Source: DATFLS01 sp964413425 (GTDB lineage Bacteria; Fidelibacterota; JAANXI01). Taken from it: a stretch of DNA of 31,660 nt. The position numbers and the translations under genes were made by a program. Where the stretch lies: contig CAYPST010000044.1 in assembly GCA_964413425.1 (NCBI GenBank), positions 1-31,660 on the forward strand. Reading direction: 5' to 3'. Shown here one piece after another: positions 24,557-31,660 of this stretch. Numbering within the stretch: the stretch's first letter is position 1; the number at the start of each line of letters is the position of its first letter. The notes below the pieces were generated by a model that searched no databases, was not told the origin of the DNA, and saw only the letters and a program-made list of their open reading frames with translations.

Positions 24557-24916
24557 TTACACCGGTGCCGTAAAGGGGATTAACGTTGCCATGCCCCAAA
24601 CAAAAGTGGCCAGGCCGATCAGGAAGAGAATCCAGCCATACGCTTTTCTCAGCACCCCGGTGGGATTATAATCCACCAGGATGTTCCAGACGCCGTTCAA
24701 ACCGTGATAGATAACCGCAAGCAGGAGCAGACTGTCGAAGAGGATCCATCCCGGCGATGTGAGCCGCGCCACCACTTTCTCGAAGGTGATTGGCTTCTCA
24801 ATGAAATAATGCAGTACCCAGAAATGCACCAGCATCCCAATCACCAGAAAGAGTGCGCTGATACGCTGCATGAACCACCCAAAAACATGGGCTGTACTCT
24901 TTCGAAACATACTCAT
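24557..24916 (-). CDS. sdhD: Succinate dehydrogenase membrane subunit SdhD
   Basis: A 119-residue membrane anchor with three predicted helices. The VIYHGLNGVWNILVDYNP segment aligns with the E. coli SdhD HAW-GMWQVLTDY region and keeps the quinone-site Asp-Tyr. The ATG at 24916 follows an AAGGGGGA site; a TTG start at 24937 is possible but poorer. It is the first gene of the operon, with a strong predicted promoter about 95 bp upstream. Confidence 0.82.
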   Translation of the reverse strand: MSMFRKSTAHVFGWFMQRISALFLVIGMLVHFWVLHYFIEKPITFEKVVARLTSPGWILFDSLLLLAVIYHGLNGVWNILVDYNPTGVLRKAYGWILFLIGLATFVWGMATLIPFTAPV

Positions 24917-25453
24917 ATATCCCCCTTTCGGTAACAACTTACCTTTTCTGCAAACAGGCTTTTCTCATCATTTACTCAAAATGACGAATAATTACAAAGG
25001 TACAATGCAAAAATTATACAAGTCTACCTCCTTGTTGTAAAAAATATCAGCACCGGATTCAACATTCAGCTTGCATTCTCAACATACTTAGAAATTACGG
25101 ACAGGAACATTAACTCCATGATGACCTGACTTTTCCCGGGGAGGGCACATCCAGAAGACGAATCAAATTTTCTTATTCCTAAGAAATTAATACCTCATAT
25201 CTCCCAATTTTAACCACATTATTACAGATCATCCCTGCAAATCCGGAATCGATTTCGCATGCAGACAATCAGAATGTGGTTGGAGGGAAGTGAGATACTA
25301 CAATACTGCACTCAGGACATTGCCTGATGATCGGATTGGATTTCACCTGCTCGCTCATTTTTCACATAATCGATATCAGACCGTATGAAAATCGGAGGGA
25401 TATTAACCACTTGTCAGGAGGAAGCAGGTTCTCGGAAAACCGGTATGCTCCTT
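24917..25453. other. Intergenic region upstream of sdh
   Basis: This 540-bp AT-rich gap holds the predicted sdh promoter (25013-25041) and a leader of about 90 nt. I see no convincing gene, RNA or repeat in 25050-25453. Confidence 0.6.
25013..25041 (-). promoter_or_regulatory. Predicted sdh operon promoter
   Basis: On the minus strand TTTACA (25036-25041) and a perfect TATAAT (25013-25018) are separated by exactly 17 bp. It is the best sigma-70-like match I found in the window and is correctly placed for sdhDCAB. Confidence 0.7.
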
Positions 25454-25948
25454 TCATCTTTCCGGAGTACATAGCAGGTCCTGGATACGGCTGGAAACTT
25501 CGTCGGAGATCGGTTCACCCAATCCGGTGGAGACAGGTTGAATCCCCAGGTATTTCACCTCCATCGGCCGCTGAGCTTGCAGGTACTGCTCAATCATCCG
25601 GATAGAATAAGTGTGGGTGCTCATTCCGGCGGTCTCAATCTGCGCCGGAGACAACCAGGTTACTTCCCCCGGCTCGCCACCCCACCGGACGGCGTCGAGG
25701 AATATCACCAACTCCGGCTGCAGATTAAGAAGATGCTGCAGGTAGTTCTCCGGGGTTCTGCCGGCATTGATGAAATGCGCACCGGCCAGATCGGGGACCT
25801 CCTGTAATTGTGAAAGCAACACCAGTCCGGCCGCATCGTCGCCCCGATCCCGATTCCCCAAACCGACGAACACTAACTGGTCGGCTTCACACTCGCCGAG
25901 GCCATCGATCAGGTCCTGGAGAGTATTGACGGGTTGTGAGGCGGGCAT
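25454..25948 (-). CDS. [NiFe]-hydrogenase maturation protease
   Basis: A 164-residue HycI/HybD-type endopeptidase that trims the C-terminus of a hydrogenase large subunit after nickel insertion. Nickel-sensing residues are in place: GLGNRDRGDDAAG (29-41, Asp38), FLDAVRWG (83-90, Asp85) and MSTHTYSIR (109-117, His112). No hydrogenase large subunit is in the window, so its client is probably encoded beyond the right edge in the Mrp/hydrogenase cluster, or elsewhere. A 320-bp gap with heptamer arrays separates it from the HycF-like gene. No good ribosome site precedes the ATG. Confidence 0.88.
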   Translation of the reverse strand: MPASQPVNTLQDLIDGLGECEADQLVFVGLGNRDRGDDAAGLVLLSQLQEVPDLAGAHFINAGRTPENYLQHLLNLQPELVIFLDAVRWGGEPGEVTWLSPAQIETAGMSTHTYSIRMIEQYLQAQRPMEVKYLGIQPVSTGLGEPISDEVSSRIQDLLCTPER

Positions 25949-25957
25949 GGTTGCTGG

Positions 25958-26006
25958 TCAACTGTTAATAGTCAATTGTTAGTTGTCAGTTGTTCATTGT
26001 CAATAG
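25958..26006. repeat. Heptanucleotide array, TTGTCAN type
   Basis: Seven-base units AACTGTT, AATAGTC, AATTGTT, AGTTGTC, AGTTGTT, CATTGTC run in register just upstream of the maturation protease start. They are imperfect but the 7-bp period is clear. Confidence 0.7.
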
Positions 26007-26214
26007 GCGGTGCTTAGTCCTCGATAGTGAAAAGGCAGAAGTGAGAAGCATGACTTTATTATGTACATATCGCATTTCAATTCAAACACATTCGGCAATA
26101 AAGTCAAATCATCTACCTATCAAAGATCTTAGTACGAACACTCTATCATTGCATTTTCTGCGGACTGCTAATTGCCTCCTGCTTTTGTCTGGTCTCCGGT
26201 CTCCCTCGTTCTAT

Positions 26215-26268
26215 TACCTACTGCCGACTGCCGACTGCCAACTGCCTACTGGTAACTGCCTACTGTCC
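26215..26268. repeat. Heptanucleotide array TGCCNAC, second copy
   Basis: Units TACCTAC, TGCCGAC, TGCCGAC, TGCCAAC, TGCCTAC, TGGTAAC, TGCCTAC end next to the stop codon of the HycF-like gene. It has the same unit and the same position relative to a minus-strand stop as the array beside lexA. Confidence 0.85.
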
Positions 26269-26269
26269 T

Positions 26270-26872
26270 TCAAAACTCATCCTCCATCACCACCCGCCTG
26301 CGGCACTTGGGGCACAGGAGCTTGCCGTAATCCTCCCGGCGAACTCTGTCTTTGGGCCGTGACGGGGCTAATTCGGTGTGATGCCGCTGGGCGCTTAATA
26401 AAAGATTCGGATGAGCATAGGCTTTGGCCCCCAGCCGTTCCTTAATCCAGTCCAGATGGTCCCAGCAGGCGATCACCTCTCCGCAGTAATCGCAGATCGC
26501 CAGTTCCTTCTCCACGGTCTCGAAGATCTCCGGGGCGCGCTTATCCATCACCGGGAGAGAATATTTGGCGGTTGGTGTAATGCCTTCACCGGTAATACAG
26601 TGTTCATTGCACTGACCGCAGTGAATACAGGAGGCGTAATCCACCTGCAGCCTGCGGATCCTGTTCGTTGTATCATCAATCACTTCAATGGCGCTGGTGG
26701 GACACACCTGGGCGCAAGTTCCGCAGCCCACGCAGTGTTCTTCGTGGTATTCCGGAAATCCCCTGAACTCCTCTGGAGGCGTATATGGGATCTGTGGAAA
26801 CTTGGTGGTGTATGCCGGTGTGAAAAATGAGGTTAATGCTTCCCGGACCTCGCGTAGTTTCGGGAGATACAT
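26270..26872 (-). CDS. HycF/NuoI-like ferredoxin subunit with rubredoxin-like tail
   Basis: A 200-residue iron-sulfur protein with two 4Fe-4S motifs, CVGCGTCAQVCP (47-58) and CIHCGQCNEHC (82-92). A C-terminal pair of CxxC motifs, CDYC (127-130) and CPKC (187-190), can form a rubredoxin-like metal site as in E. coli HycF of formate hydrogenlyase. It would bridge electrons into a membrane [NiFe] hydrogenase or related complex. AAGGAGGAG 5 nt before the ATG at 26872 decides the start; the frame is open further, but that would overlap mrpG. The mrpG stop is 2 nt away, so it belongs to the Mrp operon. Confidence 0.82.
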   Translation of the reverse strand: MYLPKLREVREALTSFFTPAYTTKFPQIPYTPPEEFRGFPEYHEEHCVGCGTCAQVCPTSAIEVIDDTTNRIRRLQVDYASCIHCGQCNEHCITGEGITPTAKYSLPVMDKRAPEIFETVEKELAICDYCGEVIACWDHLDWIKERLGAKAYAHPNLLLSAQRHHTELAPSRPKDRVRREDYGKLLCPKCRRRVVMEDEF

Positions 26873-26874
26873 GC

Positions 26875-27222
26875 TTACTCCTCCTTCAGCTCGTGATCTT
26901 CCTGATATTGGTCGACTGTGGTTTCCTCCGCCAGTGGTATGCCACTGCGGTGCGCCGCCCGGGAAATCACATGGGCGGCCACCGGAGCAGTCAGAAATAT
27001 AAAGGCGATGCCCAGCAGGGCCTTGAATCCGAAACTGGTAAATCCCTGGATGAGAAAGACCCCGAACAGAATCCCTGCGGACCCGAAGGTCACGCATTTT
27101 GTCGCCGCCTGCAGCCGGTTGTAGATATCCGGCAGCCGGACCAATCCCAGCGCACCGAAGAAATCGAACGCAATACCGACGAATATGAATACCATGCCAA
27201 TGATATCAATTACACTATTCAT
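26875..27222 (-). CDS. mrpG: Cation/proton antiporter subunit MrpG
   Basis: A 115-residue subunit with three membrane helices. IGMVFIFVGIAFDFFGALGL followed by VRLPDIYNRLQAATKCVTFG is the MrpG signature (LPDxYxRLHAATK), as is FIFLTAPVAAHVISRAAHR. GGGAGG 7 nt before the ATG at 27222 supports this start over 27267. It overlaps mrpF by 8 nt. Confidence 0.92.
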   Translation of the reverse strand: MNSVIDIIGMVFIFVGIAFDFFGALGLVRLPDIYNRLQAATKCVTFGSAGILFGVFLIQGFTSFGFKALLGIAFIFLTAPVAAHVISRAAHRSGIPLAEETTVDQYQEDHELKEE

Positions 27223-27553
27223 CCAGACGCCTCCCTTCCAGAACTTTGGCAAATGCCAGCGACGCAACGAAACTCAACAGCGCCCAGATTAATGCCACAT
27301 CCATGAAAAAATCCTGCTCAAAGTACAGCCCGACCAGCGCCAGCATCCCGATAATTAAAATTCCGAGGATGTCGACTGCCACAATCCGGTCTGCGGGAGA
27401 AGGCCCGAAAATCACCCGCACCAGAACAAATAACGCACAGAACAAGCTCACGTTGATTATTTTGATCAGGAGATCGCCTTCATAGATGAAAAAGTTGAAA
27501 TAGAAGAACGCTACTATGATAATCAATCCGATAATCCATCGCAGGAGTCTCAT
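27215..27553 (-). CDS. mrpF: Cation/proton antiporter subunit MrpF
   Basis: A 112-residue three-helix subunit. RVIFGPSPADRIVAVDILG (46-64) is the hallmark of MrpF (R-x-x-x-GP-x-x-DR-x-x-A-D). It overlaps mrpE by 4 nt (ATGA) with AAGGAGG upstream, so translation is coupled. Confidence 0.93.
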   Translation of the reverse strand: MRLLRWIIGLIIIVAFFYFNFFIYEGDLLIKIINVSLFCALFVLVRVIFGPSPADRIVAVDILGILIIGMLALVGLYFEQDFFMDVALIWALLSFVASLAFAKVLEGRRLDE

Positions 27554-28056
27554 TCAAATACCTCCTTCAGTCTCCCTTCAAATCGTCCTGCCACCGCTTG
27601 TGTGTTGGTTTCAATATCTTCCGAGAGAATAGTGATCCAGTGGACATAAAGATAGTGTCCTTTCGGATCGACATCCACTGTCAGGGTGCCTGGAGTGAGA
27701 GTGATGGAGTTCGACAACACCGTGATAGCGGAATCCTTGGTTAACTCCGTTCGCACCTTCACTATTCCCGGCTTCACCGGCACTTTCGGATGCACCACCA
27801 GATAGGCCACATGAATGTTCGCTTTCACCATCTCCCAGAGGAATTTAAAAAAGTACAGCACCGCCGAATACGCCCGGTGAAAGACATGCTTCTGTTTCTC
27901 GGTGGTAATCAGGAAATGCCCGGCAATCAGGCTGACCAGGGCAGCGAAAATCAGGCCGGCAATCACTTCCTGAATCCCCCGGATGGTGGTGAGTGCGGCC
28001 CAGACCAGAAACGACAATACAAAAACATAGATTCGACTGCGGGTTTTCGTCTGCAT
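27550..28056 (-). CDS. mrpE: Cation/proton antiporter subunit MrpE
   Basis: A 168-residue membrane protein with two or three N-terminal helices and a cytoplasmic domain. The SNSITLTPGTLTVDVDPKGH segment and the HWITILSED tail are typical of MrpE. GGGAGGT is 4 nt before the ATG; the mrpD stop is 2 nt upstream. Confidence 0.93.
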   Translation of the reverse strand: MQTKTRSRIYVFVLSFLVWAALTTIRGIQEVIAGLIFAALVSLIAGHFLITTEKQKHVFHRAYSAVLYFFKFLWEMVKANIHVAYLVVHPKVPVKPGIVKVRTELTKDSAITVLSNSITLTPGTLTVDVDPKGHYLYVHWITILSEDIETNTQAVAGRFEGRLKEVFE

Positions 28057-28058
28057 GC

Positions 28059-29534
28059 TTACCTCCCCATCACTGCCTGAATATATTCGGTTTTATCTGC
28101 GATGACGGAAATCACCGGGTCCAATGTCAGCTCCTGGAGTCCCGGGATCACCATGAAGCTGGTGAGCAGACAGAGCACTCCCAGAGTGATCATTGCCGAG
28201 TTCATCAGATGTCCCACCTTGACACTCGCCTGATTGACGGCAGTTTCTCCCCGGAAACCATATCGCTGCACCTTCATGAACGACGCCAGGGTGAGCAAAC
28301 TTCCCACGACAGCCAGCAGTGCATAGATGGGAAATCCGGCCTGGACAGCGGCAATAATGATGATCAGTTTGCTGAAGAAACCGTTGAACGGTGGAATCCC
28401 GGCGATGGAAAGCGAGGCCACCATCGAAGTGTTGGACGTGACCGGGAGCAGCTTCCGGAGATCGCCCATCTGCCGCAAATCTCTTGTGCCCAACGACATC
28501 TCCACGGCGCCGGCATTATAAAACAGTAATGATTTAAACAAGGCGTGGTTCAGCAGATGGAACACCCCGCCCAGAATACCCAGCGGCGTGGCAATCCCCA
28601 GGCCGAGCAGAATGTACCCAATCTGGCTGATGCTGTGATAGGCCAGCAGGCGTTTGAAGTCCCACTGCCCGATGGCCAGAAAGACCCCAATAATAATGGA
28701 GATGGTTCCCAGGATCATCAGGAGCTTCATGAACATGGCAGGCGCACCCAACACGTTAAAGAAGAGCCGGACCAGCACGTAGATTCCCAGGGCTTTAATG
28801 AGCACACCCGACAGCATGGAGGAGATCGGCGTCGGTGCTGAGGAATGGGCATCCGGGAGCCAGGCATGGAACGGCATCATGGCCGCTTTCAGCCCGAATC
28901 CGACCAGGAATAATCCGCCCAGCCAGTTCAGGAGTTTTGGGTCTTTCTGAGACAGGACATCAGCAATGTTTGCCATGGTTAGTGTGGAGGTAGCGCTGTA
29001 GGTCACCGTGATTGCCACCAGGATAATGGTGGACGACACAGCCCCCATTACCGCATACTTGAACGCCGCCTCATACTCCTCCGCTCTGCCGCCGTAGGCC
29101 ACCAGTGCAAACGCCGAGAGCAGCGCAATTTCCATGAACACAAACAGGTTGAAGATATCTCCGGTGAGTATCACCCCGTTCATGCCGGTGAGCAGGAGCA
29201 TAAACAGCGCGTAGTACTTCCAGTCCATGGAAAGATTCCGGATGTACTGCACAGAATACAGCAGTGATGTCAGTGCAATCAGGTTCACCATAATCAGCAT
29301 GTATGAAGTAAGCGCATCCTGCACCAGCACAATCCCGAACGGAAGGCTCCATCCGCCCATCTGATAGACCAGCGTCTCATGCCGGGACAGAACAAAGGTA
29401 ACAATAGACAGCCCGGTTAAAATGACGGCAGTCAGCACTGAGATTCCGATGCCCCAGTTATCCTTTTTGCCGGCAATGAGCGTAATGAGAAATGCGGCCA
29501 GTAACGGTACGATAATGAAATATGGGAGGATCAT
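28059..29534 (-). CDS. mrpD: Cation/proton antiporter subunit MrpD (NuoM/N-like)
   Basis: A 491-residue, multi-helix antiporter-like subunit homologous to complex I NuoL/M/N. Seen are LFVFMEIALLSAFALVAYGG with the conserved membrane Glu, GFGLKAAMMPFHAWLPDAHS with the conserved Lys, APTPISSMLSGVLIKALGIY, and PPFNGFFSKL. It would move H+ or Na+ in the complex. ATGA overlap with mrpC and AAGGAGGT 7 nt upstream. Confidence 0.95.
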   Translation of the reverse strand: MILPYFIIVPLLAAFLITLIAGKKDNWGIGISVLTAVILTGLSIVTFVLSRHETLVYQMGGWSLPFGIVLVQDALTSYMLIMVNLIALTSLLYSVQYIRNLSMDWKYYALFMLLLTGMNGVILTGDIFNLFVFMEIALLSAFALVAYGGRAEEYEAAFKYAVMGAVSSTIILVAITVTYSATSTLTMANIADVLSQKDPKLLNWLGGLFLVGFGLKAAMMPFHAWLPDAHSSAPTPISSMLSGVLIKALGIYVLVRLFFNVLGAPAMFMKLLMILGTISIIIGVFLAIGQWDFKRLLAYHSISQIGYILLGLGIATPLGILGGVFHLLNHALFKSLLFYNAGAVEMSLGTRDLRQMGDLRKLLPVTSNTSMVASLSIAGIPPFNGFFSKLIIIIAAVQAGFPIYALLAVVGSLLTLASFMKVQRYGFRGETAVNQASVKVGHLMNSAMITLGVLCLLTSFMVIPGLQELTLDPVISVIADKTEYIQAVMGR

Positions 29535-29869
29535 CCCGACAACCTCCTTATCTTGGTGATATCGAAGGTGTGATATTTCTGGTACAATCGAATCGCCAGT
29601 GCCACCAATAGCGCTGTGGTCCCCAGCTCAATGACGATGGCGGTCAGCACCAAGGCCTGCGGAAGAGGATCTACCATGGGGAGTTTTTCAGCTCCTTCCG
29701 TGAGTATGGGATAGAGCGCTTCACTGCGATAGGCAAATAAGATAAAGAAGAGGTGGGTCGCATAGGCCATGATTGCCAGGGAAAGAATAATTTTCACCAG
29801 ATCCCGCTTGGTTAACACACCGTATAAACCGACCAGAAATAACACAAAACAGAGGAGATAGACGGTCAT
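29531..29869 (-). CDS. mrpC: Cation/proton antiporter subunit MrpC (NuoK-like)
   Basis: A 112-residue three-helix protein of the NuoK/MrpC family. LVGLYGVLTKRDLVKIILSL and DPLPQALVLTAIVIELGTTA (with the conserved membrane Glu) are diagnostic. ATGA overlap with mrpB, AAGGAGAA upstream. Confidence 0.94.
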   Translation of the reverse strand: MTVYLLCFVLFLVGLYGVLTKRDLVKIILSLAIMAYATHLFFILFAYRSEALYPILTEGAEKLPMVDPLPQALVLTAIVIELGTTALLVALAIRLYQKYHTFDITKIRRLSG

Positions 29870-30315
29870 ACTTCTTCTCCTTCCTTTAGTTGAATGGCTG
29901 CAATCACCCAGATAACCAGAAACAGGGACATGGCAACCTTCACTCCAATGACAATATTGAGCACGGGAATGGTACCGGCACTCACCAGATGAAACAACTG
30001 GCCATGGCTGATGAAATTCGCAAGAAAAGCTCCACCAATAAGGATTCCCAGAATCCCCACCACCAGAAATGCCGTCACGCTCGCTGCTTCCAATCCATGG
30101 AGGAACTTGATATTCAGCCAGTTCCCTGTGAACTCGCGTCCGTACGCCAGCAGGACATTCAGCAGCGCCAGTGCGATGATCACGCCGCCGCCGAACCCGC
30201 CGCCGGGAGTTAAATGGCCGTGGGTAATGATGTAAATGCCATACAGGATAATAATCCAGACGCTGATTCTGGTCACGGTTTTCACTATCAGGCTCATGCC
30301 CTGTTTATTCTCCAT
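29866..30315 (-). CDS. mrpB: Cation/proton antiporter subunit MrpB
   Basis: A 149-residue four-helix subunit. IYIITHGHLTPGGGFGGGVI (27-46) is the MrpB signature. The ATG at 30315 has AAGGAGC 8 nt upstream and overlaps the preceding gene by 11 nt. Confidence 0.93.
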   Translation of the reverse strand: MENKQGMSLIVKTVTRISVWIIILYGIYIITHGHLTPGGGFGGGVIIALALLNVLLAYGREFTGNWLNIKFLHGLEAASVTAFLVVGILGILIGGAFLANFISHGQLFHLVSAGTIPVLNIVIGVKVAMSLFLVIWVIAAIQLKEGEEV

Positions 30316-30868
30316 GCGCTTCAGCTCCTTCCTGCTTGTCCGGACGCCTGACGACCCTTAAAACGGTAAAGCATCCCAGAATTGCGGTGAACAGCACAGT
30401 CACCTCTCCCAACGTATCGTGGGCCCGGTAATCCAGGATCACCGAGGCAACCAGGTTCGCCGCGCCTGTGTCATCGGTACCATGCTCCAGATACCGTTCC
30501 GCAGTCGTTAGCAGCGGTTCTCCGAACGGCGGAAGCATCTCAAAGATCGGAATACTGATGACAAAAATAATAATCAGCGCCGCCACCGTCACCACAGTGA
30601 GAACCGACCCGATTCCCGAAGGCTCACTCTGGTGATACTCTTTCTTGACGAATGCATTGAGCAGAATGATCATGGCAAAGATTTCGAACAAAAACTGGAC
30701 AATAGCCAGGTCCGGCGCCTGTAAAAACAGGAATGCCGTAGAGACGCCCAGCCCGACAATGCCAATGGAAATAATGGCCGACAGGATATCCCTGAGTTCC
30801 AGCGCCACAATGGAACCCACTATCATAAATATCAGAATACATATTAACCAGGTTTCGACGGGCATCAT
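30305..30868 (-). CDS. MrpA C-terminal-like subunit (MbhD + MbhE domains)
   Basis: A 187-residue membrane protein corresponding to the C-terminal part of MrpA, here a separate gene. The N-terminal DUF4040/MbhD-type domain contains LRDILSAIISIGIVGLGVST and LFLQAPDLAIVQFLFEIF. The C-terminal MbhE-type domain contains ASVILDYRAHDTLGEVTVLF. In archaeal Mbh these are separate subunits (D and E), while Bacillus MrpA has them fused to the NuoL-like part; this gene is intermediate. GGGAGG lies just before two tandem ATGs (30868 and 30865). Confidence 0.88.
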   Translation of the reverse strand: MMPVETWLICILIFMIVGSIVALELRDILSAIISIGIVGLGVSTAFLFLQAPDLAIVQFLFEIFAMIILLNAFVKKEYHQSEPSGIGSVLTVVTVAALIIIFVISIPIFEMLPPFGEPLLTTAERYLEHGTDDTGAANLVASVILDYRAHDTLGEVTVLFTAILGCFTVLRVVRRPDKQEGAEAHGE

Positions 30869-30959
30869 ATCCTCCCTGAACCGTGTAATCGAATCAATTG
30901 TGTAGGTCGTTCCTTCTTCCCGGTCCTCCCAGGTAATTTTGGGCTTTCACCGCACATCT

Positions 30960-31660
30960 TTACGCTCCTATCCAGAGAAAGATGAGGAATCCCAGTACGA
31001 TGTAGAGCACATACAGCTGCAGCTGCCCCGGATGCGCCTTCTGAAACAACCGGGAAATCGCAAACGTGGATTTCGAGCCCACATCGTAGACGTCAAAGTA
31101 TTTCTTCTCTGCCGCATCATAGATATTCCGCAGCACAGTCATATCCCGGATTTCGTTATAGAATTCCGTTCCGGTGATGCGGAATTTCTCCAGGGCAGGC
31201 ATTCCCCCCAGGTACTGTTCCGCATACCTGACGTTTCGGGTGAAATAGTAAATCAGAATCCCCGCCAGGAAGGCCAGGCCAAACAGGATGAATACCAGCT
31301 GGGGATCATAGAGCCCCAGGAATTCCGGAGCCGCCCACCCATGCTCGGTTATGGCCGGATAAATCAGCTGGCGAAGCGGTAATGACACTGCAAACAACCC
31401 GAACAGAACACAGAGCGCAGATAAGGCGCCGGTGGACAGCCACTGGTTCGCCGGAGCTTCCTTCACATGATCCAATCGTTCGGGTCGTTTTCCGAGATAG
31501 ATGGCGTGGAGGAATTTCATGAAACTTGCCAGCGTCAGCGCGCTCCCGAAGACCGCCAGAATCAGGCAAATCAACAGCCAGATCTGGTATCCCTCGGTGA
31601 CCGTTGCCGCCTTCTCCAGAATCCCCTGGTAGACCATCCACTTGGAGAAAAAGCCGTTAA
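30960..31660 (-). CDS. NuoL/MrpA-like antiporter subunit, 5' end outside the window
   Basis: The readable 233 residues are the C-terminal part of a complex I-like antiporter subunit. The window edge cuts just before NGFFSKWMVYQGI, the conserved loop of NuoL/M/N proteins. Further membrane helices follow, then a soluble helical stretch (GMPALEKFRITGTEFYNEIR) and a final helix after FQKAHPGQLQLYVLY, reminiscent of the lateral-helix end of NuoL. The internal Met at 31637 is not the start. About 90 bp separate it from the MbhDE-like gene. Confidence 0.85.
   Translation of the reverse strand, partial: NGFFSKWMVYQGILEKAATVTEGYQIWLLICLILAVFGSALTLASFMKFLHAIYLGKRPERLDHVKEAPANQWLSTGALSALCVLFGLFAVSLPLRQLIYPAITEHGWAAPEFLGLYDPQLVFILFGLAFLAGILIYYFTRNVRYAEQYLGGMPALEKFRITGTEFYNEIRDMTVLRNIYDAAEKKYFDVYDVGSKSTFAISRLFQKAHPGQLQLYVLYIVLGFLIFLWIGA

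Larger units (their letters stand above)
25949..26269. other. Intergenic region with two heptamer arrays
   Basis: This 320-bp gap lies between the maturation protease and the HycF-like gene. Its ends carry heptanucleotide arrays (25958-26006 and 26215-26268). The middle shows no gene or clear signal. Confidence 0.6.

Noticed and set aside
25327..25605. Plus-strand frame upstream of and overlapping the maturation protease 3' end
   Set aside because: No recognisable family, poor start context, and overlap with a well-supported gene.

Overview
This window looks like chromosomal DNA of a Gram-negative, moderately GC-rich bacterium. The evidence is Tat and lipoprotein export signals, two LPP20-type envelope proteins, a four-subunit succinate dehydrogenase and an Mrp/membrane-hydrogenase operon. 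A member or relative of the FCB group (Marinimicrobia, Calditrichota or similar) is my guess; the sequence alone does not fix the phylum. Most genes are on the minus strand.

Layout. (1) 1-2440: an SOS block with lexA, its promoter and a direct-repeat LexA box, followed by a Y-family polymerase that has lost its catalytic acids but keeps a clamp-binding motif (ImuB-like). (2) 2992-4739: a solo CoaC-type flavoprotein lacking the usual active-site Cys, and a purine nucleoside phosphorylase, both on the plus strand. (3) 5128-15499: a catabolic island of RraA-like aldolase, polysaccharide deacetylase, Tat-exported sugar isomerase-like protein, two formylglycine sulfatases, a ceramidase-fold hydrolase, a GH33 sialidase, the wreck of a sodium:solute symporter and an N-acetylneuraminate lyase. 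Together these suggest breakdown of sulfated, sialylated glycans or glycolipids. (4) 15500-16380: a gene-free AT-rich stretch with phased DnaA-box-like motifs, a candidate replication origin or DnaA-binding region. (5) 16381-21388: two LPP20-like envelope proteins, an aldo/keto reductase, and obg overlapping dprA. (6) 21677-24916: sdhD-sdhC-sdhA-sdhB behind a near-consensus promoter. (7) 25454 to the right edge: a hydrogenase maturation protease, a HycF-like ferredoxin and an Mrp-type antiporter module (MrpG, F, E, D, C, B, a split MrpA tail and a NuoL-like subunit cut by the edge). This is best read as part of an Mbh-like energy-converting [NiFe] hydrogenase whose catalytic subunits would lie outside the window.

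The most unusual layer is between the genes. A family of roughly 280-410 bp inverted-repeat elements (four complete copies and one half copy) fills several gaps, often starting within a few bases of stop codons. Each copy has ends reading roughly AATAGCACACGGAT / ATCCGTGTGCTATT, TACATA-rich blocks, and a conserved core of about 40 bp; most copies also carry heptanucleotide CTCTTTA-like arrays. Independent heptanucleotide arrays (TGCCNAC and TTGTCAN types) occur elsewhere, and a 10-bp iterated motif lies in front of the ImuB-like gene.
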